NCBI GenBank assembly: GCA_951329385.1
Contig: OX589605.1
Span: 30,094,821-30,158,820 of the forward strand
Length of the DNA: 64,000 nucleotides
Source of the DNA: Polia nebulosa
Lineage: Eukaryota; Arthropoda; Insecta; Lepidoptera; Noctuidae
Direction of reading: 5' to 3'
Each line of letters begins with the position of its first letter. Within the stretch, counting starts at the first letter, position 1. A model generated the notes under the pieces. The model was not told where the DNA came from. It saw only the letters and a list, made by a program, of their open reading frames with translations, and made no database searches. Positions 1 to 11,399 of this stretch are shown in pieces. The position numbers were made by a program, and so were the translations under genes.

Positions 1-214
1 CGACGATCAGTGAATGTTTAATGAAAGAAAATATATCTAAATTAACTAAATAAAAAAAGTAAAAAAGATTGTGCTACATGTTTTCGATCACTTGACAGTA
101 CTTACTGTGTTCACTGTTGTGGAGATAGTTAAAATGGCTTAAAAAAATCTAAGATAAAGGGATAGGGAAAATTATATAATGGAAACTCGTCATTAAGTTA
201 CTTGGGTAGGGGCC

Positions 215-300
215 TATTGCTCATAGAACGGATGGTTGATAGGGTCGAAAATTTTTGAGGAGACTATCGCGTTCCGGAAGACGCAGCGTTGGGTTTTAAT
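215..300 (+). pseudogene. Remnant of an RTE-type LINE C-terminus
   Basis: The short segment resembles the extreme 3' coding end of RTE-type LINEs. The string ending in GAAGACGCAGCGTTG (Asp-Ala-Ala-Leu) recurs in the same context near 6230. It is interrupted by stops and carries no functional domain. Assignment rests only on this internal similarity and general recognition of the family's tail. Confidence 0.35.
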
Positions 301-374
301 GACGTACCTAAGAATCCCACACTCCCTGGTCTTTGAACAAGTACAGGCGCCTTTTAAAGGTTGCCACCGAAAAA

Positions 375-606
375 AAACCGGCCAAGAGCTAATCGGACGC
401 ATAATGTTCCCAACAAAACTATATACTTTTTTATAGGTTTTCCTGTAATCTATAAGTAAAGAACTACCTCCTGTATCTTTTCCAAAATTTTAAGTCCGGC
501 GGTTTCGAAGATAAGGGTGGAATGGTCGGACAGACGGACGGAAAGATACGACAGACACTCGAGTGATCCTTTATGGGTTCCGTTTTTTGGGAACCCTAAA
601 AAAGGT
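375..606 (+). repeat. Interspersed repeat, copy 1 (related to 33650-34195)
   Basis: Contains a TATAGGTTTTCCTGTAATCTA core, then a stretch of GACGGACGGA type, then a GGTTCCG...ACCCTAAAA end. The same three landmarks appear in the same order at 33650-34195. Dispersed repeats with this ACGGACAGACGG...GGGTTCCG tail are widespread in moth genomes and probably derive from LINE 3' regions. Confidence 0.6.
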
Positions 607-2984
607 CTCCCACTAGGTGGACTGATCCCCTCTGGTGAGGGCCGTGGTATCGAGCGTCGTTGGTTGCGAGAACATAATGCTTGACGTCTATAGGCTAAGA
701 AGATGACGATCAGGCGATGGCATATTACTTAAGATACGAAATTTTTCCTCTTCACAATTTCACAATAATAGTAATCATCACATCGAAAGTACATATTCCG
801 CTCAGGTATTTTCCTCATTTATAATCGGGCACCCATCCAACTGTCGCTGGCAAGTATTTAGGTATGCAGATCGAATGAGTTACTGATACCTACTACGTAT
901 TAATCACTGGGCAATAAACTAGTTAATATGTTACAGTACTTATAGTAATAAAATTGTAATAAGGAAGTTTACGTTGGACTGTTATGGCCGTTGATCATAT
1001 ACACAGTGGATCATTGCTAATATAAATATTGCACATACGAGTACACTGAGCAAATTTTATAACAAATTGGAACTTTCGTGTACCGTAAAAGTTTGGTCTC
1101 TGTTCAAATGAAATATTCAATGATCATTAAGCAGAGATTGAAGAATCCGACAGAGACAACAACTGCTGATGAGATTAGAATATGTTAACCACCCATTGTA
1201 ACAATAATAAGAAAGTACTGTGATATCTGTGAAGGTTGCATGCTGTAATGAACCTCATTGCTGTATGCAGGGCTCGCAGAAAATGCTTCTGGCTGCTTTT
1301 GGAAGTATCATGACAACTATGAATAGTATTTAAAACGATCGGAAAATACAGAATAATCAGGCAGTCACAGAAGACAGGTATTAAATTTAAATTATGTAAT
1401 TTAATAGGAATAGATTCTACACTAATGCGCGAATACGACTATTAATTAGGTACTTCAAACCGTAATTTCATAAAAATAAATAAAAATTATTCAAAGTATA
1501 AATCTTCACTTTTGTTTACGTAAATGAGTTATTCGAATTTCGAATAGGATTTAAAAGATGAAAAGAATAAATTTGTCAGACGGCCAGCGCGTATATATAT
1601 GATAATATTTAATTCAATAGTTTAAAAATCCTGAGAACATAACATAAACATTAATGAGCTTATTATTTACTTCGATGTCTTCACATTTAATCCTAGTTAT
1701 AAAAAATAAACAAGAAATTGGTACTACAGCAACAACTCATCATCTGCATTCAATGAGACACAAAAATCAAAACAAACGCTAGACAATTTTCCTTAGAATC
1801 TGCCACAAAAAAATCAAGCGCTTTTTTTAAAGCATTACGTGGATAGCCATGAACTTGGCTCCGTACCAGAGAGCAAGAATCCGTACGATAATGACGATCT
1901 TCCGGTCAGACGGACGGACAGATTTCGGCCGGCTGGCTGGAAATGATAAATACGCGGCCATTTTTTATTATGTTTTTTTTTTGTAGTATTAATTCTCGCG
2001 GGTTTAGATGGCAGATTACGAGGAAAAGTGTTTATCATGTTTGCAGAATCGGGTGTTTTATAATTCTATGGAAAATCGTGTGAATGTTTCAGACTAATAG
2101 TTCCAATGAACAAATGTAGTGAAATGAGTCTTAGTTCTCCAGATAAACCAAAAATGAATTTGAAGTTTTTGTGACTAGGTGCTTTAATTGCTAGCTGATT
2201 GATTTAAGGGTCTACTACCGGCCAACTGGCGCCCCCTCATTGAATAAAATGCATAGCATAGAAAATAAATATTAAAGAATCCATGGTCACTTCTGTTACA
2301 AAGGGGATAAAGTATTTTTACGTTGTTAAAACAGGTCTCAGAATGTTTCGTATCCAAAGTAGTAGGCAAAAGTTTCAGAAACGGGCGTTTTTATCACATG
2401 GTTGTTCAGTTACCGGTTTCTGTATCTACGAACTAAATCAGATGGTACATTTTTCAAAATGCAGGTCCTATAATTTCAGCCTTGTGTTTGGTGCTTTTGC
2501 CAACGAAAAGATAAAATATTTTTTCTGTAAACTGTCTATTTATTTTTCACGCAGCGTTGGCAAGTGCTTTACAATTAATACAATTGAATAGACAGTTAGT
2601 TGGTCTATTAAATTGTATAATTTTATAGTGAAGACCAATAAACTATTGATCCTGCGAATTTACCAATGTATATTATTCTATACACAGCAAACAAAAGGTA
2701 AATTACTGCTATTGCGGCATTGTTTAGTATAATATACGTAGGTTAAAGAAAACAACAAAAACACGCTAATTCCAATAGCGACAGAAGCATTTATATAAAC
2801 ATGGACAAACAGTAAGGCGTGCGTATTTTGTAATAAACATACTTAAATTTAGGTTTGAACATAAAAAAAACTTACCTTACATTAAACTAAGCGGCGCATC
2901 TAGACGGTTCTTTTTCACAAAATGTTTTCGAACTTTTTTGAAGTTGTATGTATGTATAATGGTATACTATATAAAACAGACTTA
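607..2984. other. No gene seen; AT-rich intergenic DNA
   Basis: About 2.4 kb with only short open frames lacking recognisable domains. A small GACGGACGGACAG stretch near 1910 suggests decayed copies of the repeat at 375-606. I see no exon, RNA gene or complete element. Confidence 0.6.
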
Positions 2985-3243
2985 AGGGTCTTATGCCTAG
3001 GGGTAGCGGATAAATTCGTAACAGAGTTACCGCTCCCCTGGGCGCTCGAGCAGGGAAGGTACAGGGGTGGGTTTTAGTCAGTAAGAGTCTGACACGCCCT
3101 CCCGCTCCACCCAGAATGGGTGATGTCATTGGATGATTTTCCATCCCAAAAAAAAAAGGGTCTTGATAGCATAATATTTTCAATTTTCGGTTCGTTAGTT
3201 ATGTCGTAGTCGACGATGGCGCACACTTGCCAAGAAGTAACCT
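2985..3243 (+). repeat. SINE-like repeat family S, copy 1
   Basis: Landmarks in order are TAGCGGATAAATTCGTAAC, CCCCTGGGC, GGGTGGGTTTTAGTCAGTA, CCGCTCCACCCAGA, a poly(A)-rich run, then GGTTCGTTAGTTATGTCGTA. Other members lie at 4800-5022 (+), 6475-6700 (-), 23983-24095 (+) and 31410-31690 (-). The 31.5-kb copy shares even the distal part (the TATGTCGTAGTC region), so the full repeat reaches about 3243. It has no coding capacity. I see no clear tRNA-type A/B boxes, so the SINE label is an inference from size and dispersal. Confidence 0.7.
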
Positions 3244-4003
3244 ACTCACTCAAAACTAAAAGCTACGAAATCCAGGTTATATCAATCCCGTAATACACAA
3301 ACTTATTTTGAATCAGAAGCACACTCAACAAGGTTGATTGATACTTTGGCAACTATCACACATGATACTGATTTACGCAAACTTCCTAGTGCATTCCTCC
3401 CTGCATTTTCAAAGGCCTATAAAGGTATAAAATATTTCCCTGTTCGTAAATTTGGGATTATTTCAATAATAACAACTCGAGCGAAACAGTTCGGCTTTTG
3501 ACCCGGACGTCCTTACGTATAAACAACACATTTTCACGCAAATGTGTGGCGAAAATAACTTTTATAGCTATCTCTGCTGATACGGGGTGATTTCTGCGTT
3601 ATTTTCACGTCTTGGTCCTTGGGAGGAAGGCGGGATGCCAGCACTCTGGTTTTATTTAAGCCATCTGGAATCAAACGATGCCCTCATTGAACATTTAGCA
3701 ACATTAGACGTAGCTAGATTTTGCTGTAGGGTTTATCTAAGTTAAGCAATATTTGTTTTGCCTCTAGAGAAATGTTGAAACAATACTTTCTGAGAATAGA
3801 TTATTAAGATATTTTATATAGCTCATTTACCCGAAATAAACACAAAACTTACCCACTTATCCCATAATTTTGAGATGCTATCACTATACGTCCCTAAACA
3901 TTTTGGAGTCCTAAATGGAAAAATTTCAACAACACATCACATATCTACTACATACACTTTATAATCCAATTTAATTCTACGCCGAAAGCTAACGAGAATT
4001 TTA
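3244..4003. other. No gene seen
   Basis: AT-rich sequence with no convincing ORF. It precedes the 121-aa ORF and LTR-like sequence. If those belong to an LTR retrotransposon, its upstream coding region and 5' LTR are missing or unrecognisable here. Confidence 0.5.
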
Positions 4004-4369
4004 TTGAAAATGAACAAACCAGAAGAAGAAAAACATCAATACACATTAGATGAAATCAGAAAGATAGCACCAGGCTATTGGGGAAAACCAGAGAAATTCG
4101 ACCGGCGAAAGTTGGCAAGAAAAGCTCGGCCCCAAAAAACAAAGGCAGGACCTGCTACAGCAAGAATACCGACACCAACCGTTCTTGACAAAGCGCAACC
4201 TACACTTCAAAAGAACAGTCCCATGTGGGCTGATTCAACCTTTGGAATAGATGTCGCCGTCAGAGAAGTCATTGTCGACCAGGAAATAACGCCATCATAT
4301 GCGCGTCTACCTGAAATCGTTGATGAAGTCTACTCTTCCATTGGAGGAGATGACATTAACTTTAAATAA
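4004..4369 (+). CDS. 121-aa ORF of unknown function next to an LTR-like sequence
   Basis: The ORF starts at ATG in a good context (ttgaaaATGaac) and encodes a basic N-terminal half (YTLDEIRKIAPGYWGKPEKF, then Lys/Arg-rich), a Pro/Thr/Ala linker and an acidic C-terminus. I do not recognise the family. There is no signal peptide, membrane segment or catalytic motif. It ends 43 bases before a candidate LTR that is preceded by a G-run like a polypurine tract. It may therefore be the last or accessory ORF of a 5'-truncated LTR retrotransposon rather than a host gene. Biased composition and an intact frame suggest real coding at some time. A small host gene fragment is the alternative. Confidence 0.45.
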   Translation: MKMNKPEEEKHQYTLDEIRKIAPGYWGKPEKFDRRKLARKARPQKTKAGPATARIPTPTVLDKAQPTLQKNSPMWADSTFGIDVAVREVIVDQEITPSYARLPEIVDEVYSSIGGDDINFK

Positions 4370-4412
4370 GCAAATGAGTTATGTATGCATATAAAGTTTT
4401 GGGGGGGGGAGA

Positions 4413-4793
4413 TGTAAATTAAGTTAATGTTGCTGCGCATTCACTTCATGTCGTGTCATGTGTCAAGCGGTATAAGTAGATCTGTGGTCAGAGGAGTATT
4501 CTAGAATTAAGAAAGCGTTAAAATATTTTATGTAAATGAATCTGAGAAATAATAGTTTTAAATGTTGTTTCTCTTTCCAGGTAAGATTTGTAGTTAGTTG
4601 CATTAAACGTACCTACATATAATGTAAAGGAGAAATGTTATGTAAAGCATTGTTTAATAAATATTCTCTTTCCAGAGCAACTCAATTTGGTTTTTGTTTC
4701 ACGGTTCTGAAAACGGAGCCTGTTTATAAAGATACATTATACATATATATTAGGTACATATCTACACTGGTTTTAAATTCCAGTGTCGGGACA
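4413..4793 (+). repeat. Candidate 3' LTR of a truncated retrotransposon
   Basis: A purine run (GGGGGGGGGAGA, ending at 4412) directly precedes TGTAAATTAAG, and the segment ends ...GTGTCGGGACA. This gives TGT...ACA ends as in retroviral-type LTRs. Inside are a TATAAG-like box near 4471 and an AATAAA-like signal near 4657. No matching 5' copy is present upstream, so this is inferred from ends plus polypurine tract only. Confidence 0.45.
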
Positions 4794-5022
4794 TACCATC
4801 ATGGGCTTAGTGCAAAATACTTGTCAGCGAAACATGACGGGGCCCGTCATGGCCGATGCCTGGCCGGGGGTTGTGGATAAATTCGTTACCGCGCCTCTGG
4901 GCACTCAGGCAAGGAAGGAACAGGGGTGGGTTTTAGTCAGTAAAAGCTTGACACGCCCTCCCGCTTTCCACCCAGAGCGGGAAATGTCATCGAATGATTA
5001 CTCTCGCCAAAAAAAAAAGGGC
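4794..5022 (+). repeat. SINE-like repeat family S, copy 2
   Basis: Longer head than copy 1: GGGGCCCGTCATGGCCGATG, then GATAAATTCGTTACCG, GGGTGGGTTTTAGTCAGTAA, CCACCCAGAGCGGG and a poly(A) run. It begins immediately after the candidate LTR end at 4793. The head sequence also occurs in the copies at 6.6 and 31.7 kb. Confidence 0.7.
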
Positions 5023-5309
5023 AAAATACTATCCAACAATATTCAATTTGAATCTAACCCACATCAAAATCAAACACCCATTTAATACAGAAACCAAATA
5101 TCTGCTCAAAACCAAATGAAAAACAAAATGTTGAACGAACCAGCTCACATCTCGTTGCATCCAAGGTGATTTTGAAATCACATGCACTGCTAATGTAAAC
5201 CATTGCTAAATAAAATAAACACACTCTGTTTACGTACACCGGCCAATATAAATTACGACCGTATGTATGTATTACATGAGAGTTGATATAGATCGGTTTG
5301 TAAATAACG

Positions 5310-5645
5310 TCGGTTTTTTAACCAACTAAAAAAAAAAAGGTTCTCAAATTCCGTATCTTTTTTTTGTATGTTTGTTACGCGATTACTCCATCACTTGTTA
5401 ATAGATTGTGATGATTCTTATTTTGTTTTGTAGGTCATAACTTCAAGAGGTGATCCCATATAAATTATATATACATTGATACAACGCTTTTACAAAAAAC
5501 ATAAAAAGTGTATACAGAGATGACGTTTTGGTTTGCTCCAATTATGTTCAAATTACATGTTATTGAGAGTGTCAATTCGGGCATAATTATAATATTTAGT
5601 TTTAGTTCTGGAGTACCTACTACAACTAAAAAGATAAAAAAAAAT
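5310..5645 (+). repeat. Interspersed repeat family R2, copy 1
   Basis: Matches 10915-11235 in the same orientation. Shared landmarks are AGGTTCTCAA, TTACGCGAT, AATAGATT.TGATGATTCTT, CAGAGATGACGTTTTGGTT and ATTCGGGCAT. It is non-coding, and the family identity is unknown to me. Confidence 0.65.
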
Positions 5646-5927
5646 TACAAAAAATACTGCTAACTTCCAAAAAAGAAAATACGCTAATTTCGGAAATCGG
5701 TGTCAAATAACGAAGAAACAAAATACAAACACATTGGAAATGATAAAGTGGCCGAATATGGTTCCCTAAGAAATCTATTCAGTATTAACTCTCGATTTAG
5801 AAGTCGCCAAAATAGATAATAATAGTTATCTGGAAAAACAAACTTCACTTCTGAGGTAAAGAATAGCGATATTCTTTACCTGTACTTTTACTGTACACTC
5901 AAATCTTAGAAGTCAATTTTTATTTAG

Positions 5928-6072
5928 TAAGAAAACTTTAGCAAACAAGAAAAAATAAGGCAGAAAGCAAGAAAAAATGAGATAGAAAGCAAGAAAAAGA
6001 AGATGAAGGTAGAAACCAAGAAGATGAAGGTAGAAACCAAGAAAAAAGAAGATAGAAACCAAGAAGTATAAA
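5928..6072. repeat. Purine-rich imperfect tandem repeat (AAG/AAAGAAG type)
   Basis: Repeated near-copies of GAAAACAAGAAAAAA and GATGAAGGTAGAAACCAAGAA give a strongly strand-biased purine run. The open frames on the minus strand (Phe/Leu/Ser-rich) are consequences of this composition and are not called as genes. Confidence 0.7.
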
Positions 6073-6074
6073 GA

Positions 6075-6410
6075 TATCCATCCGCAGGACAACCAAAGGA
6101 CGAAGGACCGCAAAATCGCCAAACTGAAGTAGCAGTATGTGGCAGAGCACATTCCTCGCAGAACAGATGTTAGATAGGCCTAATGTTAAATAGGGCTGAA
6201 ATGTTCTGGAGTAGCAACCTAGTACCGCCGGCAGACGCAGCGTTGGAAGGCCTCATATAAGAAGGACCGATGACCTAGTAAGGGTCGCGGGAATCCTATG
6301 TAAGATGTAAGACAGGACCAGTCTTTCTGACAACACTTGATCAAGTCTATGTCCAGGCAGTGCAAGTGTTTCGGTTGAAATGATGATTATGATGATAATA
6401 ATGATAAAGA
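6075..6410 (+). pseudogene. Degenerate 3' end of an RTE-type LINE
   Basis: Frames in this stretch give pieces like VLEW-type, ADAALEG and RRTDDLV, which belong to the conserved C-terminal tail of RTE-type LINE polyproteins. It ends in a GATGATNATGATGAT-type tail, the usual 3' microsatellite of such elements. Multiple stops and frameshifts are present. Only the tail survives, with no reverse transcriptase domain. Confidence 0.5.
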
Positions 6411-6474
6411 AGGGAGACGTACCGGTTCATCACTTTACTTCTATCTTCTTAAAGGGTCACGGAGATGTCTGTAC

Positions 6475-6700
6475 ACCTTTTTTTTTTAGGGGTTGGGAAA
6501 ACATCCAATGACCTCCCGCTCTGGGTAGAGCGGGAGAAGGGCATGTCAGACTTTTACTGACTAAAACCCACCCCTGTTCCTTCAGTGGTCTATGCCAAGG
6601 GGCGTGGTGACTCTTTCGAATTTATCTACGACCTTAGACAGGCATCGGCACTGTCGGGCCCCATCAGTTGTTGCTGACATCTCTAGAAGCGCACGTGAAA
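6475..6700 (-). repeat. SINE-like repeat family S, copy 3
   Basis: Reverse-complement copy. It contains the poly(T) start, CCCGCTCTGGGTAGAGCGGG (an imperfect self-complementary block), GACTAAAACCCACCCCTGTT, AATTTATC and the GGGCCC head near 6657. It is diverged from copy 1 at many sites, so it is an older insertion. Confidence 0.65.
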
Positions 6701-6884
6701 CAGGGCAGAATGGAAGAAAAAAAAGTTTTTGCGCCGACTCAACTCGAAGGTGATGGTGGCCCCATGCTAACAGCCTCAAATAACAGGTTATGCTTATGAT
6801 ATTTGTATACATAATTTTTTTTTTTACTTTTCAAAAGATTTTTGTAAATATGAGTACCATGGAGCATATAATGTAACCTCTTTT

Positions 6885-7320
6885 TTGATATGAACGAGCA
6901 TGGCAGCTGCTGAGTTTGTCATGCTCACTCAAATGCCTCGCTGATGGTGGCACGCGTGTTTGATCATTCGGTTCCCTTCAATATGGTTGAGTTGAGTGGT
7001 GCTGGTCCATGCGTCTTTATCACATGGTTTAATAGCGTCCATGGAGTTTCTTGCACGCTGCTTCTCCATAAAGATCTACTCCTTGAAATGTGCAATTAGC
7101 CTTCATCTTTCTGACTGACTGACTGACTTATTGAAAATTCAAAAGTGCCTTTAATAGTTTATTTGAAATAAATTATTTGAATTTGAACTTGTACGCCATT
7201 AACTGGAATGTGCAATTAGCTTTATCTTTCTGACTGACCAATTTATTAACAATTTCAAAAGTGCCTGTAAACAGTTTATTTGAAATAAATGCTTTAAATT
7301 TGAATTTGCGCAACCCAGAC
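6885..7320 (+). repeat. LINE 3' untranslated tail, with an internally duplicated end
   Basis: The sequence CATGGAGTTTCTTGCACG leads into TTTCTGACTGAC and AATTCAAAAGTGCCT...TTATTTGAAATAAAT. This last part occurs twice, near 7110-7195 and 7220-7310. The same order recurs at 59885-60030. It is recognisable as a common 3' end of lepidopteran LINEs (AATAAAT polyadenylation-type end). No coding remains. Confidence 0.6.
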
Positions 7321-7354
7321 AGGTACTTTGTGTTATTTATTTGATCACCACTGT

Positions 7355-7530
7355 TCTCATACTCGTAATGGGAAAGTAAAACATCGTGAGGAAATCAATA
7401 TGTCCTAGAACCAAATAGAAGACGGGACACCTCTACCAATCCGCACTGGGCCCTCCTGGTGGATACAAGCTGCCTCTTACAGAAAAGAGGCACAAGTGAT
7501 TCAGCAGTGGGAACGTCATAGACAATAGTA
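7355..7530 (+). repeat. SINE body fragment (tRNA-derived type, head missing)
   Basis: Contains AACATCGTGAGGAAAT, TGTCCTAGAACCAA, CCAATCCGCACTGGGCC, TGGTGGATA and CAGCAGTGGGAACGT. The order is the same as in 28555-28746 and, on the other strand, 26065-26300. The tRNA-like head with Pol III boxes is absent from this copy. Confidence 0.65.
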
Positions 7531-9343
7531 GAGTTTTGTAACTAATGTATGCCCATGAAGGCTTGAATGATTTGAGACCTAAACGGCAGTTCATTAACGT
7601 AATCACGTGTTAAATAAAGCTGGCGACCCTGTATCACAACTCCGTTTTAAGTTCCCAAGGCCAGTTAAAGTCAAATTCATGACAATGTCACATTTTTTCC
7701 AACTTCCGAGTAAAATAATCTTAGACATCAAATTGACATTAGCATACAGATTTTACACACAAACGCCGTCTTTTATTACTCACTATAGATAATCTTGAAC
7801 ATTAAACACCCATATATTTATTATAACCATAAATCAGTCTCGTGCTCTGAGGTGCATCACTGAACCGCAGGCAAAGTGCACTGCACTTGTATCTCATGAA
7901 AATCACTGAAAAACGTACCCTGAAACTACAACAAACAGTGCAAAATCACTTAGCAACTTCAAGCATCTTAAATCATTTTAGATTAGCTAAGATTTTTACG
8001 ATCGTACCAATCCAAAATGAACTTTAACTATCTAAATTTAAAATTCGATTTCGTAGATTATATTGCACCCGTCTTCAATTTTACGACTGTTCCTCTGTCT
8101 CTCTAAAATGAACTCTATTATTGGAGTGTTAAAGTTGATAGGTGCATCAGACAGGTGGTTTTTATGATGTTTCAGTGGCGGGTAGTAGGAAAATTGACCT
8201 CAGCTGGGTCGTCCCTGTAAATATTTGTACATCGGACGCGGTTGGCGCGAACTAGTAAGAGATTAGTGAGCAAAACTCCTGAATTTTAAACGCTTGTAAT
8301 TTGGTAAAGTCCGAAGTTAGAGGAGACTTACCAGCTTGTAATAACTGGAGCTATTTGCGGGAAAAACCAGAAGGGTTTTAGTATAAATAAGGATAATGTA
8401 GTATACGGAAAGCCTAGCTATTGTCAGTGGCTTCGCTTGCAATTAATTAGGCAGTATAATTATTAGTATAATAAGGATGCATAATGTAGGTATTTACTAA
8501 GATTATCACAGGACCTAAATAACTCGTTCGAGGAAAAACTTGTTAAAGCCTAGTTAAAAATCGAGTAAGGCGTACGCGTTAGTAACAACAATAGCACAAC
8601 CCTTTCTCGAGCTCAAGTCAAATAACAACATTGTTTTTCTAACTCATGAAATATGAACACCGAAAATGTATCAGTTTTGCAATCAGGAATCAAAATGTTT
8701 ACCTTCAAGCCGTCCCCATTTCTTCTTCATTCTCGATTCAGCAAAGAAATATTAGTGACGTCTTATCAAGATTTCACCCTGAAAATATGTTCACGTTCCT
8801 AACCTAACTCAAACGCAAAAGGCGAATGCGTTCGTCAAAGGAATATATATTTTTTTATAAATATCTTTACATATAAATCTCAATTTCCCGTTTTTCGTGG
8901 GATATAAATTGCTCGATATAGTACACTGGGGTTCAAAAATGACGGTAACGTAGATGCGTCGTAAACATCACGTTTTTAGTACAGCGTGTCGTATTCAGGA
9001 CTCTTGCCATGTTACCATCGACAGGTTAATTGAGCGAGTTTTTTATGTACACGGAAAAACACATATTTTTGGAATGAAGGAAAACGTTGAGTGCTCGCTT
9101 ACCGTGCGGAAGTTTTGACAGATGTCACGTAAATACATTGCAAACATATCCTATATTTTTTCATCCTTGTTAGGGTACCGTAGTTCTAACAAAGATAAGT
9201 AACCTTTATAGTTTCGATCTGTCCGATAGCGTAGAGACTGCTAGTACTAGAAAGTTGCAATTTTGCTTGGGTATATAATTATATTAATTATGCCAAGAAA
9301 ACGAAACAATATAATCTTGAAAAAGATTTTTTATTATGGTCAT
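7531..9343. other. No gene seen
   Basis: About 1.8 kb of AT-rich sequence with only one short ORF (7607-7792), which has no domain or codon signal. No complete mobile element is recognisable. Confidence 0.55.
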
Positions 9344-9505
9344 AAAACGTCCCCAATTAACATGTAACTTTGGGAGGACTTTTACATGTAAGGGAGGACT
9401 TTTACATGTAAGGGAGGACTTTTACATGTAAGGGAGGACTTTTACATGTAAGGGAGGACTTTTACATGTAAGGGAGGACTTTTACATGTAAATTGGGGAC
9501 GTTTT
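9344..9505. repeat. 20-bp tandem array (6 copies) inside an inverted repeat
   Basis: Unit GGGAGGACTTTTACATGTAA repeats exactly at 9372, 9392, 9412, 9432, 9452 and 9472 (to 9491). Each unit contains the perfect palindrome TTACATGTAA. The array is bracketed by 15-base inverted arms: AAAACGTCCCCAATT (9344-9358) and AATTGGGGACGTTTT (from 9491). The layout resembles a small MITE whose interior has expanded as a minisatellite. Confidence 0.85.
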
Positions 9506-9760
9506 TTTTCGCCTATCATATAATGAGGAGTGTAGCTGGATAGGTCTTTCAAAATCATTGTGGAGTTGTAAAGACTAACTGTCATATTTTTTGATCAAGT
9601 CAACACTATTTCTTTTGTGAACACTATTTTTCGATTTAGTGATTCCTTTGCGAAATATTAAAATTTGAAGTGATTTTTTTTTGTTCAAGACGAGTGTCCC
9701 CACTCCTTAAAAGCTTAACTATTGGCTTGAAAAATCAAAAAATAAATCGTGATGTTAGTA

Positions 9761-10004
9761 TATACAGGGTGTAACGGAAAGGTGTGGTCATATTTTAGGA
9801 GCCGGTTCTGCCCATGGAAATGAACAACTTTTTCTAAAAAAATTGGACTTTCCATACAAATCTCATCAGCTGATCAATATTTGTACGGGGAGTAAAAATT
9901 TTTTTTTAAGAATTTCCTCGTATTTTCTTGAAAAAAGTTGTTCATATCGATGGGCAGATGCAGTTCTTAAAATATGACCACACCCTTTCGTTACACCCTG
10001 TATA
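9761..10004. mobile_element. MITE with terminal inverted repeats, TA target site
   Basis: Ends TATACAGGGTGTAACG and CGTTACACCCTGTATA are inverted repeats that continue inward (GGTGTGGTCATATTTTA against TAAAATATGACCACACC). Length is 244 bp with no ORF. The TA at each end fits a Tc1/mariner-type TA target duplication. A decayed relative lies at 44640-44815. Confidence 0.8.
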
Positions 10005-10468
10005 ACAAACTTCAAAATTCTAATCAGTCAGGTCTCGCTTCTTAATTCAAATCAGTTTCTCTTTGCTCTATTCTCTGACAAATATTAAAAAGAATATCTT
10101 CCAATCCTGCTAAATGCGAACAGTTTAAGTACACGTACTGTAGTATTTCATACTACGTTCATTTTCGAGGGACTCATTCTTGTGCAATATGCAAGTTAGT
10201 TTATCCTTTAATTTTTCTCTAGTTTTTCCAAAATTCATAATTTTAAATGATAATTAAAGTCCGAGCGTTGTGTCAGATTTTTTTTTGATGCATATCAAAA
10301 TTTACTCCCATACCGTGATGATCGAAATTTTTGCTGAAATTATGTGAATTGTTGGAAAAAACCCAAGTCTAAATCCCTAAATGTGTTCGTGCTACTGAAC
10401 ATTTGTTTCCGCTAATGGAATAGTCAAGGGGCTCATCTCATGCCAGATTTAAGTGAATGTATCATTCT
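10005..10468. other. No gene seen
   Basis: AT-rich unique-looking sequence between the MITE and the GGATCCCAG repeats. No ORF or recognisable repeat. Confidence 0.5.
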
Positions 10469-10815
10469 GACAGTGTTAAACGCAGAATTATATTAAATTT
10501 GAAGATTTGTTTTCGTTGGATCCCAGTTTTTGATCCCAGTTTTTGATCCCAGTTTAATATTTTTGGCGTTGGATCCTACAAAATATTATTATGTATTTCC
10601 GTTGGATCCTGACAGTGTTAAACGCAGAATTATATTAAAGTTGAAGATTTGTTTTCGTTGGATCCCAGTTTTTGATCCCAGTTTAATATTTTTGGCGTTG
10701 GATCCCACAAAATATTATTATGTATTTCCGTTGGATTCCAAATTTAAAAAATGCAAGAGAAAAATGTTTTATTGTCGTTGAATCCCAAAAACTATTTCCG
10801 TTGGATCCCAGATGC
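10469..10815. repeat. Direct repeats of about 142 bp with GTTGGATCCCA motifs
   Basis: A block starting GACAGTGTTAAACGCAGAAT at 10469 is repeated at 10611. Inside are repeated TTTTGATCCCAG units and CGTTGGATCC motifs. The core GTTTTCGTTGGATCCCAG...TTTTTGATCCCA matches, in reverse complement, GGGATCAAAAACTGGGATAC at 18311 and 18431. The +1-frame ORF (10530-10781) simply reads through the repeat. Confidence 0.75.
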
Positions 10816-10914
10816 TTAAAAATATCTGAATGCGGGTAATTTCAACAACAAAATTGTTTACAACAAAATGAGGGAATATTTTTTGACTGACCACTTATTG
10901 ACAACATATCATTA

Positions 10915-11235
10915 ACAGACTTCAAAAAAGAGGAGGTTCTCAATTCGTCTGTTTTTTTTTTGTTACCTACGCGATATCTCCGCCATTTGTAAATAGATTT
11001 TGATGATTCTTTTTTTTTTGTATGATAGTTCATACTTCAAAGGTGGTCCCATATTTTATCGAAATTGATTCAGCACTTTTTGAAAAAATCAACATAAACA
11101 AAAAATATGTATACACAGATGACGTTTTGGTTGTCTTCAAATTCAATGTTATTGGTGTTATCGATATTCGGGCATTACTTTCATATTTAGCTTTACTTCT
11201 GGTGTACAACAAAAATAAAAAAGAAACTAAAAAGT
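10915..11235 (+). repeat. Interspersed repeat family R2, copy 2
   Basis: Same landmarks and orientation as 5310-5645, including CACAGATGACGTTTTGGTT and ATTCGGGCATTACTT. The short ORFs within are not considered genes. Confidence 0.65.
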
Positions 11236-11399
11236 GAAAAATAAAGTAAGTAAAGTAATGAAGTAAGTTTTTGTTAAGGTAGAGAAAAGTAAATCCAAAA
11301 TTAGAGCACCAGTAGTTTTGAGTTTTTCTAAATTATGTTCTTTTCATTCATAATTTTAGCTTGAAATTCGGTGTATTCTAAAAAGACGTAAGCGCCGAA

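Noticed and set aside
5913..6152. Hydrophobic minus-strand ORFs of 70-79 aa as membrane proteins
   Set aside because: They are the complement of a purine-rich tandem repeat. Phe/Leu richness is a composition artefact.
9372..9491. CRISPR-like direct repeats
   Set aside because: Units are contiguous with no spacers, and the genome is eukaryotic. This is a minisatellite.
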